From the NCBI GenBank assembly GCA_007129985.1, contig SKUL01000228.1:1-14847 (forward strand): a stretch of DNA of 14,847 bases, in the 5' to 3' direction. How positions within the stretch are numbered: the first letter of the stretch is position 1; each line of letters begins with the position of its first letter. Shown in pieces: positions 1 to 7,782 of this stretch. A program made the position numbers and the translations under genes. This DNA comes from Flavobacteriales bacterium. GTDB taxonomy: Bacteria > Bacteroidota > Bacteroidia > Flavobacteriales_D > SKUL01. Under the pieces are notes generated by a model, which saw only the letters and a program-made list of their open reading frames with translations, made no database searches and was not told where the DNA came from.

Positions 1-1769
1 GGCACTTCCCATTGATGCACCAAGGGAGCAGCCTCACAATCGGGGTTATTGCTCCCCATTATCTGCACATACATCGTCTGGAAACCGGCTTCATAACATG
101 CCGATGCTGTTGGCGTAAGGGTAACGAAGGAGGTATCACCCAAATTCCACATAAAAGTGCCGCCTATTTGTGGTGGGTTGATGCTGAAGTTATAACAACC
201 ACATTCATCGGCTTCTTCCACAATTAGTTCAAAGGGACAATCGTCGTTACCAACAATATAGGTATCGCACCAGAACACACCCGCGGGACAGAATGGGGTT
301 TCGTACGCCGCACAAATCAGGTATTGGCCGGGCGATAAGGAGCCGAGGTTCAAGGTATCGCCAAAAGTAACCGGCTCACCGCCAATAGACCATTCAATTA
401 CGGCATCAGTCTGCAAGGTATGGGCAATAAACATATCACCATCAGCTCCTTCAATCAAGTCCACATCGAGAGTACATACAGAGTCGCAACTTGTGTGAAT
501 AACAATCTGGCTGTAGGTAGAACCATTGCATTGAGGATTATCAGGGTTGTTGTACACAGCGGTAATGCTATTAAACCAATCCTCAAGAATCACAATTTGA
601 GGACTTTCATCAGATTCAAAGCTATTGCCGGGGTAACTCCATTGAATAGTTGAACCTTCCTGTGCATTTTCCAATATGACCTCGTACACTCCACAGAATA
701 GCTGCTCAGCCGTTATTCCCGTTGGACAATCAGGAAAAGAAATTGTTACACATTCCTCTATCACTTCGTCGCAATATTCGGAATCATAGCTTGCGCAAAT
801 TATGTAGGTGCCTCCGGCGACTTGATTCGCAAGTGTAAAGTTGTCTCCTTCACCTGCCGGATTACCATTCACGGTCCAGGTTACAGATGCGCCCGGGTCG
901 TATGTCATGGCGCTGAAGAAGATTGGATTCAGGCTTACTGTTGTGTGAACCAATTCAAGTTCACAAATACTATCACAAAGCAAAGCATTTACATTCAAGC
1001 TCAGCTCGGTGTTGTCACAAAGCGGGTAATCAGGGTGACTGTACACGGCAGTGACCTGAATGTTTCCGGGAGGAAGCTGAACCCCGCTCAACTCTGTATC
1101 ACCTTCAATCTCCTCGGAGCCGAAACTCCAGAGCACGTTTGCACCGCTGAATCCACCTACGATCGATAAATCATACACATCGCAACCCACTTGCTGCGCC
1201 TGAATGGCGGTAGGGCAGTCGGGGTTTTGAAAGAAATAGTTGTTGCACCAAAATACGCCCTGCGGACACTCAGGGGTTTCGTAGTAGGAGCAAATCTCGT
1301 TGTCTCCAAACTCAAGCTCAAATGTGGTTTCCTCGCCTATGTTGATGATTTCACCATTTTGCTCCCAGTGAACCCATGCATCAGCGGGAAAATTAGATGC
1401 CAGGAGGGTGAGGAGACCATCTCCTTGTGAGACGGTTGAAATGCTTAGTCCACAATCTTCGGGGCACTGCTCCAATTCAAAAAGCACACAGAGCTCTACC
1501 CCTTGTGGGCAGCCGGACGACCATGCCTGGGCACAGATTTCATAGGTGCCGAGCGCATCGTACTGATGGGTAGAAGGGTTGGCGGCGGTGCTGCTTTCGC
1601 CATCCCCCCAGGTCCAAATAAGATTTCCGGCCGAGCCAAAATGGTTGATGCTCGCTTCTACTTGTCCGCAACCCGTTTGCCACACCGACAAGGTATCGGG
1701 ACATTGAGCCATTACTGTACCTGCACTGATAAGCAGGGGAGTAATCAAAGTAATTAGATTGGTTTTCAT
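1..1769 (-). CDS. Large secreted cysteine-rich PKD-type surface protein, C-terminus beyond the window
   Basis: An open minus-strand frame starts at ATG 1767-1769 and reads 589 codons without a stop to the left edge, so only the N-terminal part is present. It begins MKTNLITLITPLLISAGTVM, a signal peptide with likely cleavage after MA before QCPD. Residues about 28-98 form a PKD-like domain (WTWGDG at 52-57, HQY at 68-70, GTYEICAQ at 74-81). Beyond it come degenerate modules: a W-x-x-NGE/GGE type strand, then ICxxYETPxCPxGVFWC near 159-175 and 485-501, with a looser copy near 324-340. Modules end in DCP and alternate with CGVY- or CDVY-type modules. Paired cysteines suggest disulfide-stabilised extracellular domains. 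Such proteins in Bacteroidota usually carry a T9SS C-terminal domain; that part is outside the window. The exact ligand or role cannot be told. A weak -7-like AAGCTTTG lies upstream at 1833-1840. Confidence 0.85.
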   Translation of the reverse strand, partial: MKTNLITLITPLLISAGTVMAQCPDTLSVWQTGCGQVEASINHFGSAGNLIWTWGDGESSTAANPSTHQYDALGTYEICAQAWSSGCPQGVELCVLFELEQCPEDCGLSISTVSQGDGLLTLLASNFPADAWVHWEQNGEIINIGEETTFELEFGDNEICSYYETPECPQGVFWCNNYFFQNPDCPTAIQAQQVGCDVYDLSIVGGFSGANVLWSFGSEEIEGDTELSGVQLPPGNIQVTAVYSHPDYPLCDNTELSLNVNALLCDSICELELVHTTVSLNPIFFSAMTYDPGASVTWTVNGNPAGEGDNFTLANQVAGGTYIICASYDSEYCDEVIEECVTISFPDCPTGITAEQLFCGVYEVILENAQEGSTIQWSYPGNSFESDESPQIVILEDWFNSITAVYNNPDNPQCNGSTYSQIVIHTSCDSVCTLDVDLIEGADGDMFIAHTLQTDAVIEWSIGGEPVTFGDTLNLGSLSPGQYLICAAYETPFCPAGVFWCDTYIVGNDDCPFELIVEEADECGCYNFSINPPQIGGTFMWNLGDTSFVTLTPTASACYEAGFQTMYVQIMGSNNPDCEAAPLVHQWEV

Positions 1770-1922
1770 CTTGTGCGAATTGGTTGTTCTTTTGACTCAC
1801 AACTTTTTGGAAAGTTGCACACCCGGGTTGAACAAAGCTTGTATTACCCCAACACAACACCACCCTATTAGACTGATTAAATTACATTTACAACTATTCA
1901 CCACAACTTGAACTAAACTCTT

Positions 1923-1930
1923 TACTTTTG
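1923..1930 (+). promoter_or_regulatory. Bacteroidota -7 box (TACTTTTG) for the HAD-map unit
   Basis: TACTTTTG matches the Bacteroidota sigma-A -7 consensus TAnnTTTG exactly. It lies 31 bases before the ATG at 1962, giving an expected leader of about 25 nt. No convincing -33 TTTG is present at the usual distance, so only the -7 half is supported. Confidence 0.5.
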
Positions 1931-1961
1931 CGCTGAATCGTATTCATCAACAACAGAAAAC

Positions 1962-2420
1962 ATGCTTATCGGAGAAGATTCGCTCACCATTGCAGTTGAT
2001 TTCGACGGCACCATTGTGGAGCACAAATACCCCGATATCGGACCTGAAATGCTGTTTGCCTTTGACACGTTGAAGAGGCTGCAAAGCAAAGGTCACAAAC
2101 TGATATTATGGACTTTCAGGGCCGGAAGATACCTTGACGATGCCGTGGAATACTGCCGCGAAAACGGACTGGAGTTTTACGCAGTGAACAAGAGCTACCC
2201 TGAGGAGGTGTTTGAAGAAGGGAGAGTAAGTAGAAAGGTAAACGCTGACCTCTTTATTGACGACAGAAACGTAGGTGGCTTTTTGGGTTGGGGCGAAATC
2301 TACCAGATGATTCACCCCGGCGATGGCGATGCTGACCTTCAGTTGCGCAATCAAGCGGCACATCACAACTACAAAAAGGAAAATCGCTCATTTTTTGACA
2401 AGCTATTCAAAAAGAAATGA
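1962..2420 (+). CDS. HAD-superfamily hydrolase, BT0820-like
   Basis: A 152-residue soluble protein with the HAD phosphatase motifs in order: motif I DFDGT at 13-17 (nucleophile D13, acid/base D15), motif II T51 in LILWTFRAG, a Lys of the motif III region (RKVNADLF, K92), and motif IV FIDDRN with D100/D101 for Mg2+. The small size and the motif IV wording fit the BT0820-like HAD family common in Bacteroidota; its physiological substrate is not established to my knowledge. The C-terminus is a lysine-rich tail (FFDKLFKKK). It starts at ATG 1962 behind a good -7 box. Its TGA stop (2418-2420) overlaps the ATG of the methionine aminopeptidase gene (2417-2419), so the two are very likely co-transcribed and translationally coupled. 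Confidence 0.85.
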   Translation: MLIGEDSLTIAVDFDGTIVEHKYPDIGPEMLFAFDTLKRLQSKGHKLILWTFRAGRYLDDAVEYCRENGLEFYAVNKSYPEEVFEEGRVSRKVNADLFIDDRNVGGFLGWGEIYQMIHPGDGDADLQLRNQAAHHNYKKENRSFFDKLFKKK

Positions 2421-3238
2421 TTCACTACAAAACAGCTGAGCAGATTGAACTGATGCGAGCGGCCGCACAGGTAGTTTCCCGCACTTTAGGACTTGTTGCG
2501 GAGCGCATCGGGCCGGGAGTAACCTCTCTTGAGCTGGATAAAATGGCCGAGGAGTACATCCGTGATCAAGGTGCTGTGCCGGCTTTTTTGGGATTTGGAG
2601 GCTTTCCCAATACCCTTTGCATGTCTGTAAATGAGCAGGTGGTGCACGGCATTCCATGTAATACACCATTCAAAGAGGGTGATATCGTATCGGTTGACTG
2701 CGGCGCTATTCTCAATGATTACTACGGAGACCATGCCTACACTTTTGCTATTGGAGACATTGCTCCTGAGGTTAAAAAGCTCCTCCGCGTAACCAAGGAA
2801 AGTCTATACCTGGGTATTCACGAAGCACGCGTGGGGCGGCGTTTGGGAGACATTGGAGCTGCCATTCAGGAGCACGCTGAGCGCGAAGGCTATGGCATTG
2901 TAAGGGAGCTGGTTGGTCACGGACTTGGAACCTCCATGCACGAAGACCCTCAGGTGCCCAATTACGGTAAACGAGGACGCGGAAAGAAAATTCAGGAAGG
3001 GCTTGTGATTGCCATTGAGCCTATGGTAAACCTCGGAACCAAAGACGTTCTTCAACTGGAAGACGGCTGGACCATCGTTACCGCTGACCGCATGCCATCG
3101 GCCCATTTTGAACATGATGTAGCCGTCGTGAACGGCCAGCCCGACATTCTTTCAACTTTTGATTACGTGGAGGATGCTCTCGAAAAACGCGGCATAGATG
3201 CTATGCGCATGTCGCTGCAAAGTGTGGTGGCTGAATAA
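2417..3238 (+). CDS. map: Type I methionine aminopeptidase
   Basis: This enzyme removes the initiator methionine from nascent cytoplasmic proteins whose second residue is small. The 273-residue protein has the full pita-bread fold signature: substrate-binding H77 (QVVHGIP), and the five metal ligands D94 (SVDCGA), D105 (YYGDHAYTF), H168 (VGHGLG), E201 (IEPMV) and E232 (FEHDV), plus the second active-site H175 (MHEDP). Length is that of a simple type Ia enzyme with no N-terminal extension and a short C-terminal tail after about residue 245. It is the second gene of a two-gene unit with the HAD phosphatase (ATGA overlap). The minus-strand gene beyond it converges with only 3 bases between stops, with no obvious terminator hairpin. 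All catalytic residues are intact. Confidence 0.97.
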   Translation: MIHYKTAEQIELMRAAAQVVSRTLGLVAERIGPGVTSLELDKMAEEYIRDQGAVPAFLGFGGFPNTLCMSVNEQVVHGIPCNTPFKEGDIVSVDCGAILNDYYGDHAYTFAIGDIAPEVKKLLRVTKESLYLGIHEARVGRRLGDIGAAIQEHAEREGYGIVRELVGHGLGTSMHEDPQVPNYGKRGRGKKIQEGLVIAIEPMVNLGTKDVLQLEDGWTIVTADRMPSAHFEHDVAVVNGQPDILSTFDYVEDALEKRGIDAMRMSLQSVVAE

Positions 3239-3241
3239 TCC

Positions 3242-3592
3242 CTACTTCACCAAATCATCCCGAAGGAAAACATAGGTAGAGAGCATCATATCGGGGCCAC
3301 CTCCAACGGAACTGATAAGCGTATATCCTTGCTTGCGAACGCGGTTTAACACCTCATTGATGGTTTTGGCATTTTCCTCCCAGTTCTTGGTGCGACCGGT
3401 GAGGCTTTTCATGTCAACTACCTCATGGGTTCCGTCGCTGTATGAGATGACTGCTTCTGAGGGAGCCAGCGCGCCGGTTTCATAGAACCGAACAACGATT
3501 TGCTCAACATCAACTTTTTGGGTGTCCTGCGCGTGCACCATATTCATCGCGCCCATGGCAAGAAAGAGGAAAAGTGAAAAAGTTGCTTTCAT
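3242..3592 (-). CDS. Small secreted protein of unknown function
   Basis: A 116-residue protein starting at ATG 3590-3592 with a signal peptide (MKATFSLFLFLAMGAMNMVH, cleavage near HAQ/DT). The mature part of about 94 residues has an alpha/beta pattern: a strand VEQIVVRFYET, a second VVDMKSL, a helix WEENAKTINEVLNRVRKQG, then YTLISSVGG and a final strand STYVFLRDDLVK. This resembles the small Bacteroidota DUF4177-like proteins, but the match is by pattern only and I would not name a family. An ATG at 3607 in the same frame is an alternative start, adding MNTSN; a TTG at 3631 would overlap the gene upstream and is unlikely. It follows the outer-membrane barrel gene closely in the same direction and probably shares its transcript. 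Confidence 0.75.
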   Translation of the reverse strand: MKATFSLFLFLAMGAMNMVHAQDTQKVDVEQIVVRFYETGALAPSEAVISYSDGTHEVVDMKSLTGRTKNWEENAKTINEVLNRVRKQGYTLISSVGGGPDMMLSTYVFLRDDLVK

Positions 3593-3623
3593 GTTTGAAG
3601 TATTCATTTTTTGAAATCCGTCC

Positions 3624-4301
3624 TTATCCAAATCTCAGACCAGTTTTAAGTCCGAAGGGAAACAAACTGTGTGTAAGTCGCAAGCCATTGAAGTCATTTC
3701 TGAATCTGGTGTAATCGAGTGTAAAACCAATATTGAGGCTACTATGTTCGCCAAGGTTGATTTGATAACCGATGCCGTAACCGCCGTACATCAGCACGGG
3801 CGACTGACCTGATCCCATTAGGGTACCATCATCAACCAGTGCCAAACCGCCCACTTCTACCGACATGTAAATGGCCCCACTTGAGGAGGTGAGCAATGGA
3901 AATTCAGCGTGAAGACCAAAGCGCGCACTACCGATGCGATACGAAAAATCATTGCCCATCACAGATCGGTTGCGCCCATATAGGTGCTCGTAGCTTACTA
4001 CTGGCCCCAAGTACAGAAAGTTGGCGTTGTACAACAAATAGCCTTCTACGCGGTAACCAAAGGGCATGGTTGTTTCGTCAAAGCGCTCACCTGTTGGAAT
4101 ATCCGTATCCATGGTACTCGTGCCGAAACTGTAGCTGGCAGCTACCGCGGCTACGTTGAAACCATACATCCACCGCGAGTCAAGAATGGTTTCTCTCGGT
4201 TTCATGTCGTCAAACAATTGCGCCTGCGAAGTTGACGGAAACATGAAAAGGATTGCCATCAATAACCCGCCAATGTTCGGAATGATTTGAGCATAACGCA
4301 T
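3624..4301 (-). CDS. Outer-membrane beta-barrel-like protein
   Basis: A 225-residue protein with a signal peptide (hydrophobic 8-22, cleavage around SQAQ at 25-28). The mature part alternates polar and hydrophobic residues with many aromatic ends and Gly turns: WMYGFNVAAVAASYSFG, FGYRVEGYLLYNANFLYLGP, SYRIGSARFGLHAEF, GAIYMSVEVGGLALV, YGGYGIGYQINLG, SSLNIGFTLDYTRF, and a last strand FPFGLKTGLRFG. About eight strands are visible, as expected for a small OmpW/OmpX-like outer-membrane barrel. The specific family and role are unknown. A perfect -7 box (TAACTTTG) lies 23 bases upstream of the ATG, so this gene probably begins a transcript with the small secreted-protein gene that follows after about 30 bases. 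Confidence 0.75.
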   Translation of the reverse strand: MRYAQIIPNIGGLLMAILFMFPSTSQAQLFDDMKPRETILDSRWMYGFNVAAVAASYSFGTSTMDTDIPTGERFDETTMPFGYRVEGYLLYNANFLYLGPVVSYEHLYGRNRSVMGNDFSYRIGSARFGLHAEFPLLTSSSGAIYMSVEVGGLALVDDGTLMGSGQSPVLMYGGYGIGYQINLGEHSSLNIGFTLDYTRFRNDFNGLRLTHSLFPFGLKTGLRFG

Positions 4302-4324
4302 AGTTCTGCACTTTTGGTTTCGGA

Positions 4325-4332
4325 CAAAGTTA
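4325..4332 (-). promoter_or_regulatory. Bacteroidota -7 box (TAACTTTG) for the barrel gene
   Basis: On the minus strand TAACTTTG matches TAnnTTTG exactly and sits 23 bases upstream of the ATG at 4301. It follows a T-rich stretch; no clear -33 TTTG was found. It lies in the 67-base gap after the NRDE gene, so the barrel gene can be transcribed independently. Confidence 0.5.
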
Positions 4333-4368
4333 GTTGAAAAAATGGCTGTGCCGCCTCGTTACGGCTTG

Positions 4369-5076
4369 TCAAAAAACCCGCTCTGCAAGTTGCGCGGGCC
4401 TTCGCATTAAATCCAGGTAGCGCAGAGCCACCCTGTTTCCGGTAAATGTAAACTGGGTGATGCTGACCGTTTTTACGAAATCCTTGTAGTTCATTCTGAA
4501 ACCGGGGCCCCGGCTGTCGTCACCTTCGCGCTGATGCATATCAAACAGTTGCTGAGCGTAGATACGTGGATTGCGATTTAGCCAATTGGCAAAAGCATCT
4601 TCGCGATTTCGAATCACTTCAGCCGGGTACAACTTGGCCGACGACCAAATCGCTGGTATTTCCACTGAAGATTCGCTAAAGTGAACATTTACTCCGTCCC
4701 ATCTCATATCCTCCATCTTTCCCTCCTGAAAGCACAATAAGGAAAAGGGTTCTATGCCGGTGAAATCGTACAGTCTTTTCATGGCACCCAGAGAATCGTA
4801 ATCAAAGCTGTCAAGAATCACCACTCCCCTGCTCAAGCGGTATGGAGGTTTGTGCTCGTGCGATTCAAACGCACCGTTGAGCAGCACTGCCAAGCGGTGG
4901 TTGATAATATCGAATACCACGTTGCTCGAGCCGGAAACAGGTTCAGGTGCCAACCACAACTGCTTACCGGAACGCTCCCGAATTACGGGGTCATCGGCGC
5001 GGCGTTCAGGGGCTTCGTCACGGTTGATGGTGATGACCTGTTTGGTGCCAATGGGTGCAAGAGTGAGGGTACACAC
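4369..5076 (-). CDS. NRDE/TANGO2-family protein, GTG start
   Basis: The 235-residue product begins MCTLTLAPIG and has NRDE at residues 18-21, the two hallmarks of the NRDE (TANGO2) family: a Cys at position 2 and Asn-Arg-Asp-Glu shortly after. The family has an Ntn-hydrolase-like N-terminal layout in which removal of Met would expose Cys2; a definite reaction is not established, and eukaryotic TANGO2 has been linked to lipid/haem handling. No signal peptide, so cytoplasmic. The start is GTG at 5074-5076, chosen because only this codon places Cys at position 2. It begins 2 bases after the stop of the thioredoxin-fold gene, so the two are almost certainly one transcript. The rest (LLNGAFESHEHKPPYRLSRG, then EIPAIWSSAKLYPAEV) is continuous and shows no frameshift. 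Confidence 0.85.
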   Translation of the reverse strand: MCTLTLAPIGTKQVITINRDEAPERRADDPVIRERSGKQLWLAPEPVSGSSNVVFDIINHRLAVLLNGAFESHEHKPPYRLSRGVVILDSFDYDSLGAMKRLYDFTGIEPFSLLCFQEGKMEDMRWDGVNVHFSESSVEIPAIWSSAKLYPAEVIRNREDAFANWLNRNPRIYAQQLFDMHQREGDDSRGPGFRMNYKDFVKTVSITQFTFTGNRVALRYLDLMRRPAQLAERVF

Positions 5077-5078
5077 AA

Positions 5079-5612
5079 CTATTGAATGAGGATGTCATCA
5101 ATCGCATCCATCTTCCGCTCATTGAAATAACCTGAGGTTGAATAAGCAATGTTGCCATCGGGGTCAAGCAGGAAAATGTAGGGCAAATCCGTTTTACTCA
5201 TTCGCAAAGCTTCCTGATAGGTTTTAAGCTGCCCTTCGTAAAAGAGCACATGGTCAAAAAGCTCGGTGTTTTTACTTTCTTTCATGCTCTTCATTACCTT
5301 GCCCTTGCCAATCTTTTTGCTTCCCGAAAACATCGGCACAAAAAACACATTCACGTCGAACATGTCATCAAACATACCGGTTTTAGCGATAAACTTGTTA
5401 TACACCGGCTCGTACCAACCTCTTAGAAATTCCTCAGCTTTTTCGCTCGAAGCCAATCCAACGAGCGTATACTTGCCACGCGTATCAGTGGGAATGGTGA
5501 GTACCTCCTCAGAGAGGGTCTCTCCCGTCAGTTCAGGAAATTCTGAGCCCGTTTGGGCATGAACGGCAAAGGCAAAACAGCCCACCGCAAAGGTCAGGAG
5601 GATGGCTTTCAT
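5079..5612 (-). CDS. Periplasmic thioredoxin-fold protein lacking active cysteines
   Basis: A 177-residue protein with a signal peptide (MKAILLTFAVGCFAFAVHAQ). The mature part starts FPELTGETLSEEVLTIP, then GKYTLVGLASSEKAEEFLRG, and later LPYIFLLDPDGNIAYSTSGY, the strand-Pro-strand and 'DPDGNI' pattern of TlpA/AhpC-like or ATP10-like thioredoxin-fold proteins. Where redox-active members have CxxC after the first strand, this one reads ASSEK (54-58), and the only Cys in the whole protein (C12) is in the signal peptide, so it cannot do thiol-disulfide exchange. The W-x-EP wording (GWYEP, 65-69) is reminiscent of the ATP10 family, but this is a loose resemblance. It lies 2 bases upstream of the NRDE gene and 49 bases downstream of the cyclophilin gene, probably in one transcript. 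Confidence 0.75.
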   Translation of the reverse strand: MKAILLTFAVGCFAFAVHAQTGSEFPELTGETLSEEVLTIPTDTRGKYTLVGLASSEKAEEFLRGWYEPVYNKFIAKTGMFDDMFDVNVFFVPMFSGSKKIGKGKVMKSMKESKNTELFDHVLFYEGQLKTYQEALRMSKTDLPYIFLLDPDGNIAYSTSGYFNERKMDAIDDILIQ

Positions 5613-5661
5613 AGCACGAAGTTTTAATCAGAACGCAGTAAGCCGGCTTCTGGTATTTGGC

Positions 5662-6369
5662 CTACGCTCCCATTTTTTCATTGAACACAGCTAATGCGTC
5701 GAAAGCTTCTGCGTCATCGCCTATGCGGATGATTTCAACTTTTTGCATCACATCGCCCTGCATGGTGTTCATCACGATATCCATACCGCCTATCACACTT
5801 CCAAATACGGAGTGACGGTTGTCCAGCCATGGCGTGGGAAGGTGTGTGATAAAGAACTGACTGCCGTTGGTAGCCGGCCCTGAATTGGCCATGGACAAAA
5901 TGCCCGGCTTATCGTGACGCAATTCGGGGTGAAATTCGTCTGGAAAACGGTATCCGGGGCCACCTGTTCCGCGTCCTTCGGGGTCACCGCCCTGAATCAT
6001 AAAATCCTGATCCTGACCGTTGGAACGGCTAATAACGCGATGGAAAAGAAGTCCGTCGTAAAAGGGCTCACCTTCCGGTTTGGCTTTGTTGGGCATGTTT
6101 CCCTCGGCCAACGCAACAAAATTGGCTACCGTCATGGGGGTGCGCTCATGCTCAAGGCGAATGAGAATCACTCCACGGTTGGTGGTGATTTGGGCGTACA
6201 TTCCATCTTCGGTGGGAACGGAAATGGACTGCTCGCCTTTAGGTTTTGCATCTTTTTCGGTCATGGTTGCAGGTTTTTCTGTGGTTTCTTCGGTTTTGGT
6301 TTCGGGAGTTTCTGCGCAGGCTGCTATCAAAAAAACAGCCAGCATAACGGGAACGAACAGAGCTTTCAT
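5662..6369 (-). CDS. Cyclophilin-type peptidyl-prolyl isomerase lipoprotein
   Basis: It catalyses cis-trans isomerisation of peptidyl-prolyl bonds, here outside the cytoplasm. The 235-residue protein starts MKALFVPVML with lipobox LIAAC (Cys18), so it is a predicted lipoprotein, followed by a Glu/Thr/Lys-rich linker (19-50). The cyclophilin domain spans about 57-217 and keeps the active-site set seen in human CypA: R111 (FHRV), F123-M124 and Q126 (DFMIQGGD), A161-N162, Q171 and F173 (SQFFIT), W181-L182 and H186 (WLDNRH). All are present, so it should be active. The start at ATG 6367-6369 is chosen because it gives the lipobox at the right depth; an in-frame extension upstream overlaps the -7 box. 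It lies 42 bases after the PIN-PhoH gene. Confidence 0.93.
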   Translation of the reverse strand: MKALFVPVMLAVFLIAACAETPETKTEETTEKPATMTEKDAKPKGEQSISVPTEDGMYAQITTNRGVILIRLEHERTPMTVANFVALAEGNMPNKAKPEGEPFYDGLLFHRVISRSNGQDQDFMIQGGDPEGRGTGGPGYRFPDEFHPELRHDKPGILSMANSGPATNGSQFFITHLPTPWLDNRHSVFGSVIGGMDIVMNTMQGDVMQKVEIIRIGDDAEAFDALAVFNEKMGA

Positions 6370-6396
6370 ATTGTAGTTTTTTGGGTTGAAGGTTCG

Positions 6397-6404
6397 CAAA
6401 AATA
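6397..6404 (-). promoter_or_regulatory. Bacteroidota -7 box (TATTTTTG) for the cyclophilin gene
   Basis: On the minus strand TATTTTTG matches TAnnTTTG exactly and lies 27 bases before the ATG at 6369, just after the PIN-PhoH stop (6412-6414). A -33 TTTG is not seen; upstream sequence is inside the PhoH coding end. It suggests that the cyclophilin, thioredoxin-fold and NRDE genes can be transcribed separately from PhoH. Confidence 0.45.
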
Positions 6405-6411
6405 GCATTTT

Positions 6412-7782
6412 CTAGAGGTGCTCATTGGCGAGATTGGCCAAATCACTCCGCTCACCTTTCTCCAGGGCAATATGGGCAAACAGCGAACTTCCCTTTACCT
6501 TGTCAATCAGGTAAGATAGTCCATTTGACTCAGAGTCGAGATAGGGTGTGTCAATCTGATGAATATCACCCGCGAATACAATTTTGGTGTCATCTCCTGC
6601 CCTGCTTATGATGGTTTTAACCTCGTGGGGAGTGAGGTTCTGGGCTTCATCCACAATGAAGAAAATCTTCACAAGACTGCGACCGCGAATGTATGCCAGG
6701 GGCGAAATGGCAATCTTTTCGTTGTCCACCATTTCTTTGATTCGCTGCACATTCTTATCGGTGGTTCTGAACTGACTCTTAATGTAGTTAAGGTTGTCCC
6801 AGATTGACTGCATGTAGGGGTCGAGTTTACTTTTGATATCTCCGGGCAGGTAACCGATATCTTTGTTGCTCAGTGGTATTACCGGTCGGCTCACAAAAAT
6901 CTGCCTGTAGTCTCTGCGCTGTTCTATGGCACTTGCAAGTGCGAGGAGGGTCTTACCGGTTCCGGCCTTACCCTGAATGGTTATCAGCTTGATGGAAGGG
7001 TTTGCGAGGGCATCCAGGGCAAAACTCTGCTCAGCATTGAGTGCCTTGATTCCAAATGCCGGCTCAGGTTTAACGCGCACCAACATTTGCTCAAGGGCAT
7101 CGTAACGAGCCAACACAGATTTTTTGGCGTTTCGCAGCACAAAGTACTCATTGGCAACGGGCTTAACCTTTTTCGGCAAGAGCTCAGGGTCGCCAAAGCC
7201 CTTATTAAACAGGTCGTCGAGAAGTGATTCGTTGATGCGGTCCAGACTTTGGTGACCTTTGTAGAGTTTGGTCACATCTTTCACCTTGCCCGTTTCGTAG
7301 TCCTCAGCCTGAATATTGAGGGCTTTGGCTTTGAGGCGCAGGCAGATATCCTTAGACACCAAAATCACCTTTTTATCGGGATTGGCCTCCTGGGTGCTGA
7401 GTGCACAGTTCAAAATCTGATTGTCGTACTTTTTGTCGCCAAGCACTCTAACGGCATCCACGCCTTTTACATCGTGGGTTAGCGCAACTTTGAATTTTCC
7501 CTTTCCGGCACCGTTCAGTGGCACCCAGTCGTTGATAAGTTGTTTTTGGGCAACCTGATCCACAAATCGAATGAACTCACGGGCTTCGAAGTTTTTGGTT
7601 TCGTTGCCTTTTTTGAAGTTGTCAACCTCCTCAAGTACCTGAATGGGAATGACGATGGAGTGTTCATCAAAATTGTTGATTGCATTGCTGTCGTAAAGTA
7701 TAACCGAGGTATCAATCACAAAGATTTTCTCCGGCTCTTCGTTGCCTGTTTTTTTCTTCCGCGCAGATGACTTCCTTACCAT
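6412..7782 (-). CDS. PIN-PhoH fusion ATPase/ribonuclease (PhoH2 type)
   Basis: A 456-residue cytoplasmic protein with two domains. The N-terminal PIN ribonuclease domain (about 19-150) shows VIDTSVILYD with D24, LEEVDNF with E51/E52, and the later acidic D120 and D145 (SKDICLRLKA), the usual metal-binding acids. The C-terminal PhoH domain (about 245-455) has Walker A GKAGTGKT (271-278) and Walker B FFIVDEAQN (D378, E379), then GDIHQID. This PhoH2 architecture is known in mycobacteria as an RNA helicase plus ribonuclease with sequence-specific cleavage; in Bacteroidota the same fusion is widespread. The N-terminus has a basic stretch (KSSARKKKTG). Start ATG 7780-7782. It heads the minus-strand cluster; a near-consensus -7 box TACCTTTC lies at 7807-7814. 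Confidence 0.95.
   Translation of the reverse strand: MVRKSSARKKKTGNEEPEKIFVIDTSVILYDSNAINNFDEHSIVIPIQVLEEVDNFKKGNETKNFEAREFIRFVDQVAQKQLINDWVPLNGAGKGKFKVALTHDVKGVDAVRVLGDKKYDNQILNCALSTQEANPDKKVILVSKDICLRLKAKALNIQAEDYETGKVKDVTKLYKGHQSLDRINESLLDDLFNKGFGDPELLPKKVKPVANEYFVLRNAKKSVLARYDALEQMLVRVKPEPAFGIKALNAEQSFALDALANPSIKLITIQGKAGTGKTLLALASAIEQRRDYRQIFVSRPVIPLSNKDIGYLPGDIKSKLDPYMQSIWDNLNYIKSQFRTTDKNVQRIKEMVDNEKIAISPLAYIRGRSLVKIFFIVDEAQNLTPHEVKTIISRAGDDTKIVFAGDIHQIDTPYLDSESNGLSYLIDKVKGSSLFAHIALEKGERSDLANLANEHL

Noticed and set aside
1801..1816. Small hairpin AACTTT/AAAGTT in the leader of the left-edge gene
   Set aside because: Only six A/T-rich pairs and no U-tract or riboswitch context; could be chance.
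3593..3631. TTG start at 3631 for the small secreted protein and TTG at 14845 for DUF721
   Set aside because: Both overlap the upstream gene and use a rare start, while downstream ATG codons give a proper signal peptide or family-like N-terminus.
5914..6405. A 163-codon plus-strand frame opposite the cyclophilin gene
   Set aside because: It is the antisense shadow of a gene with a full set of catalytic residues; its own sequence is low-complexity Phe/Gly rich.
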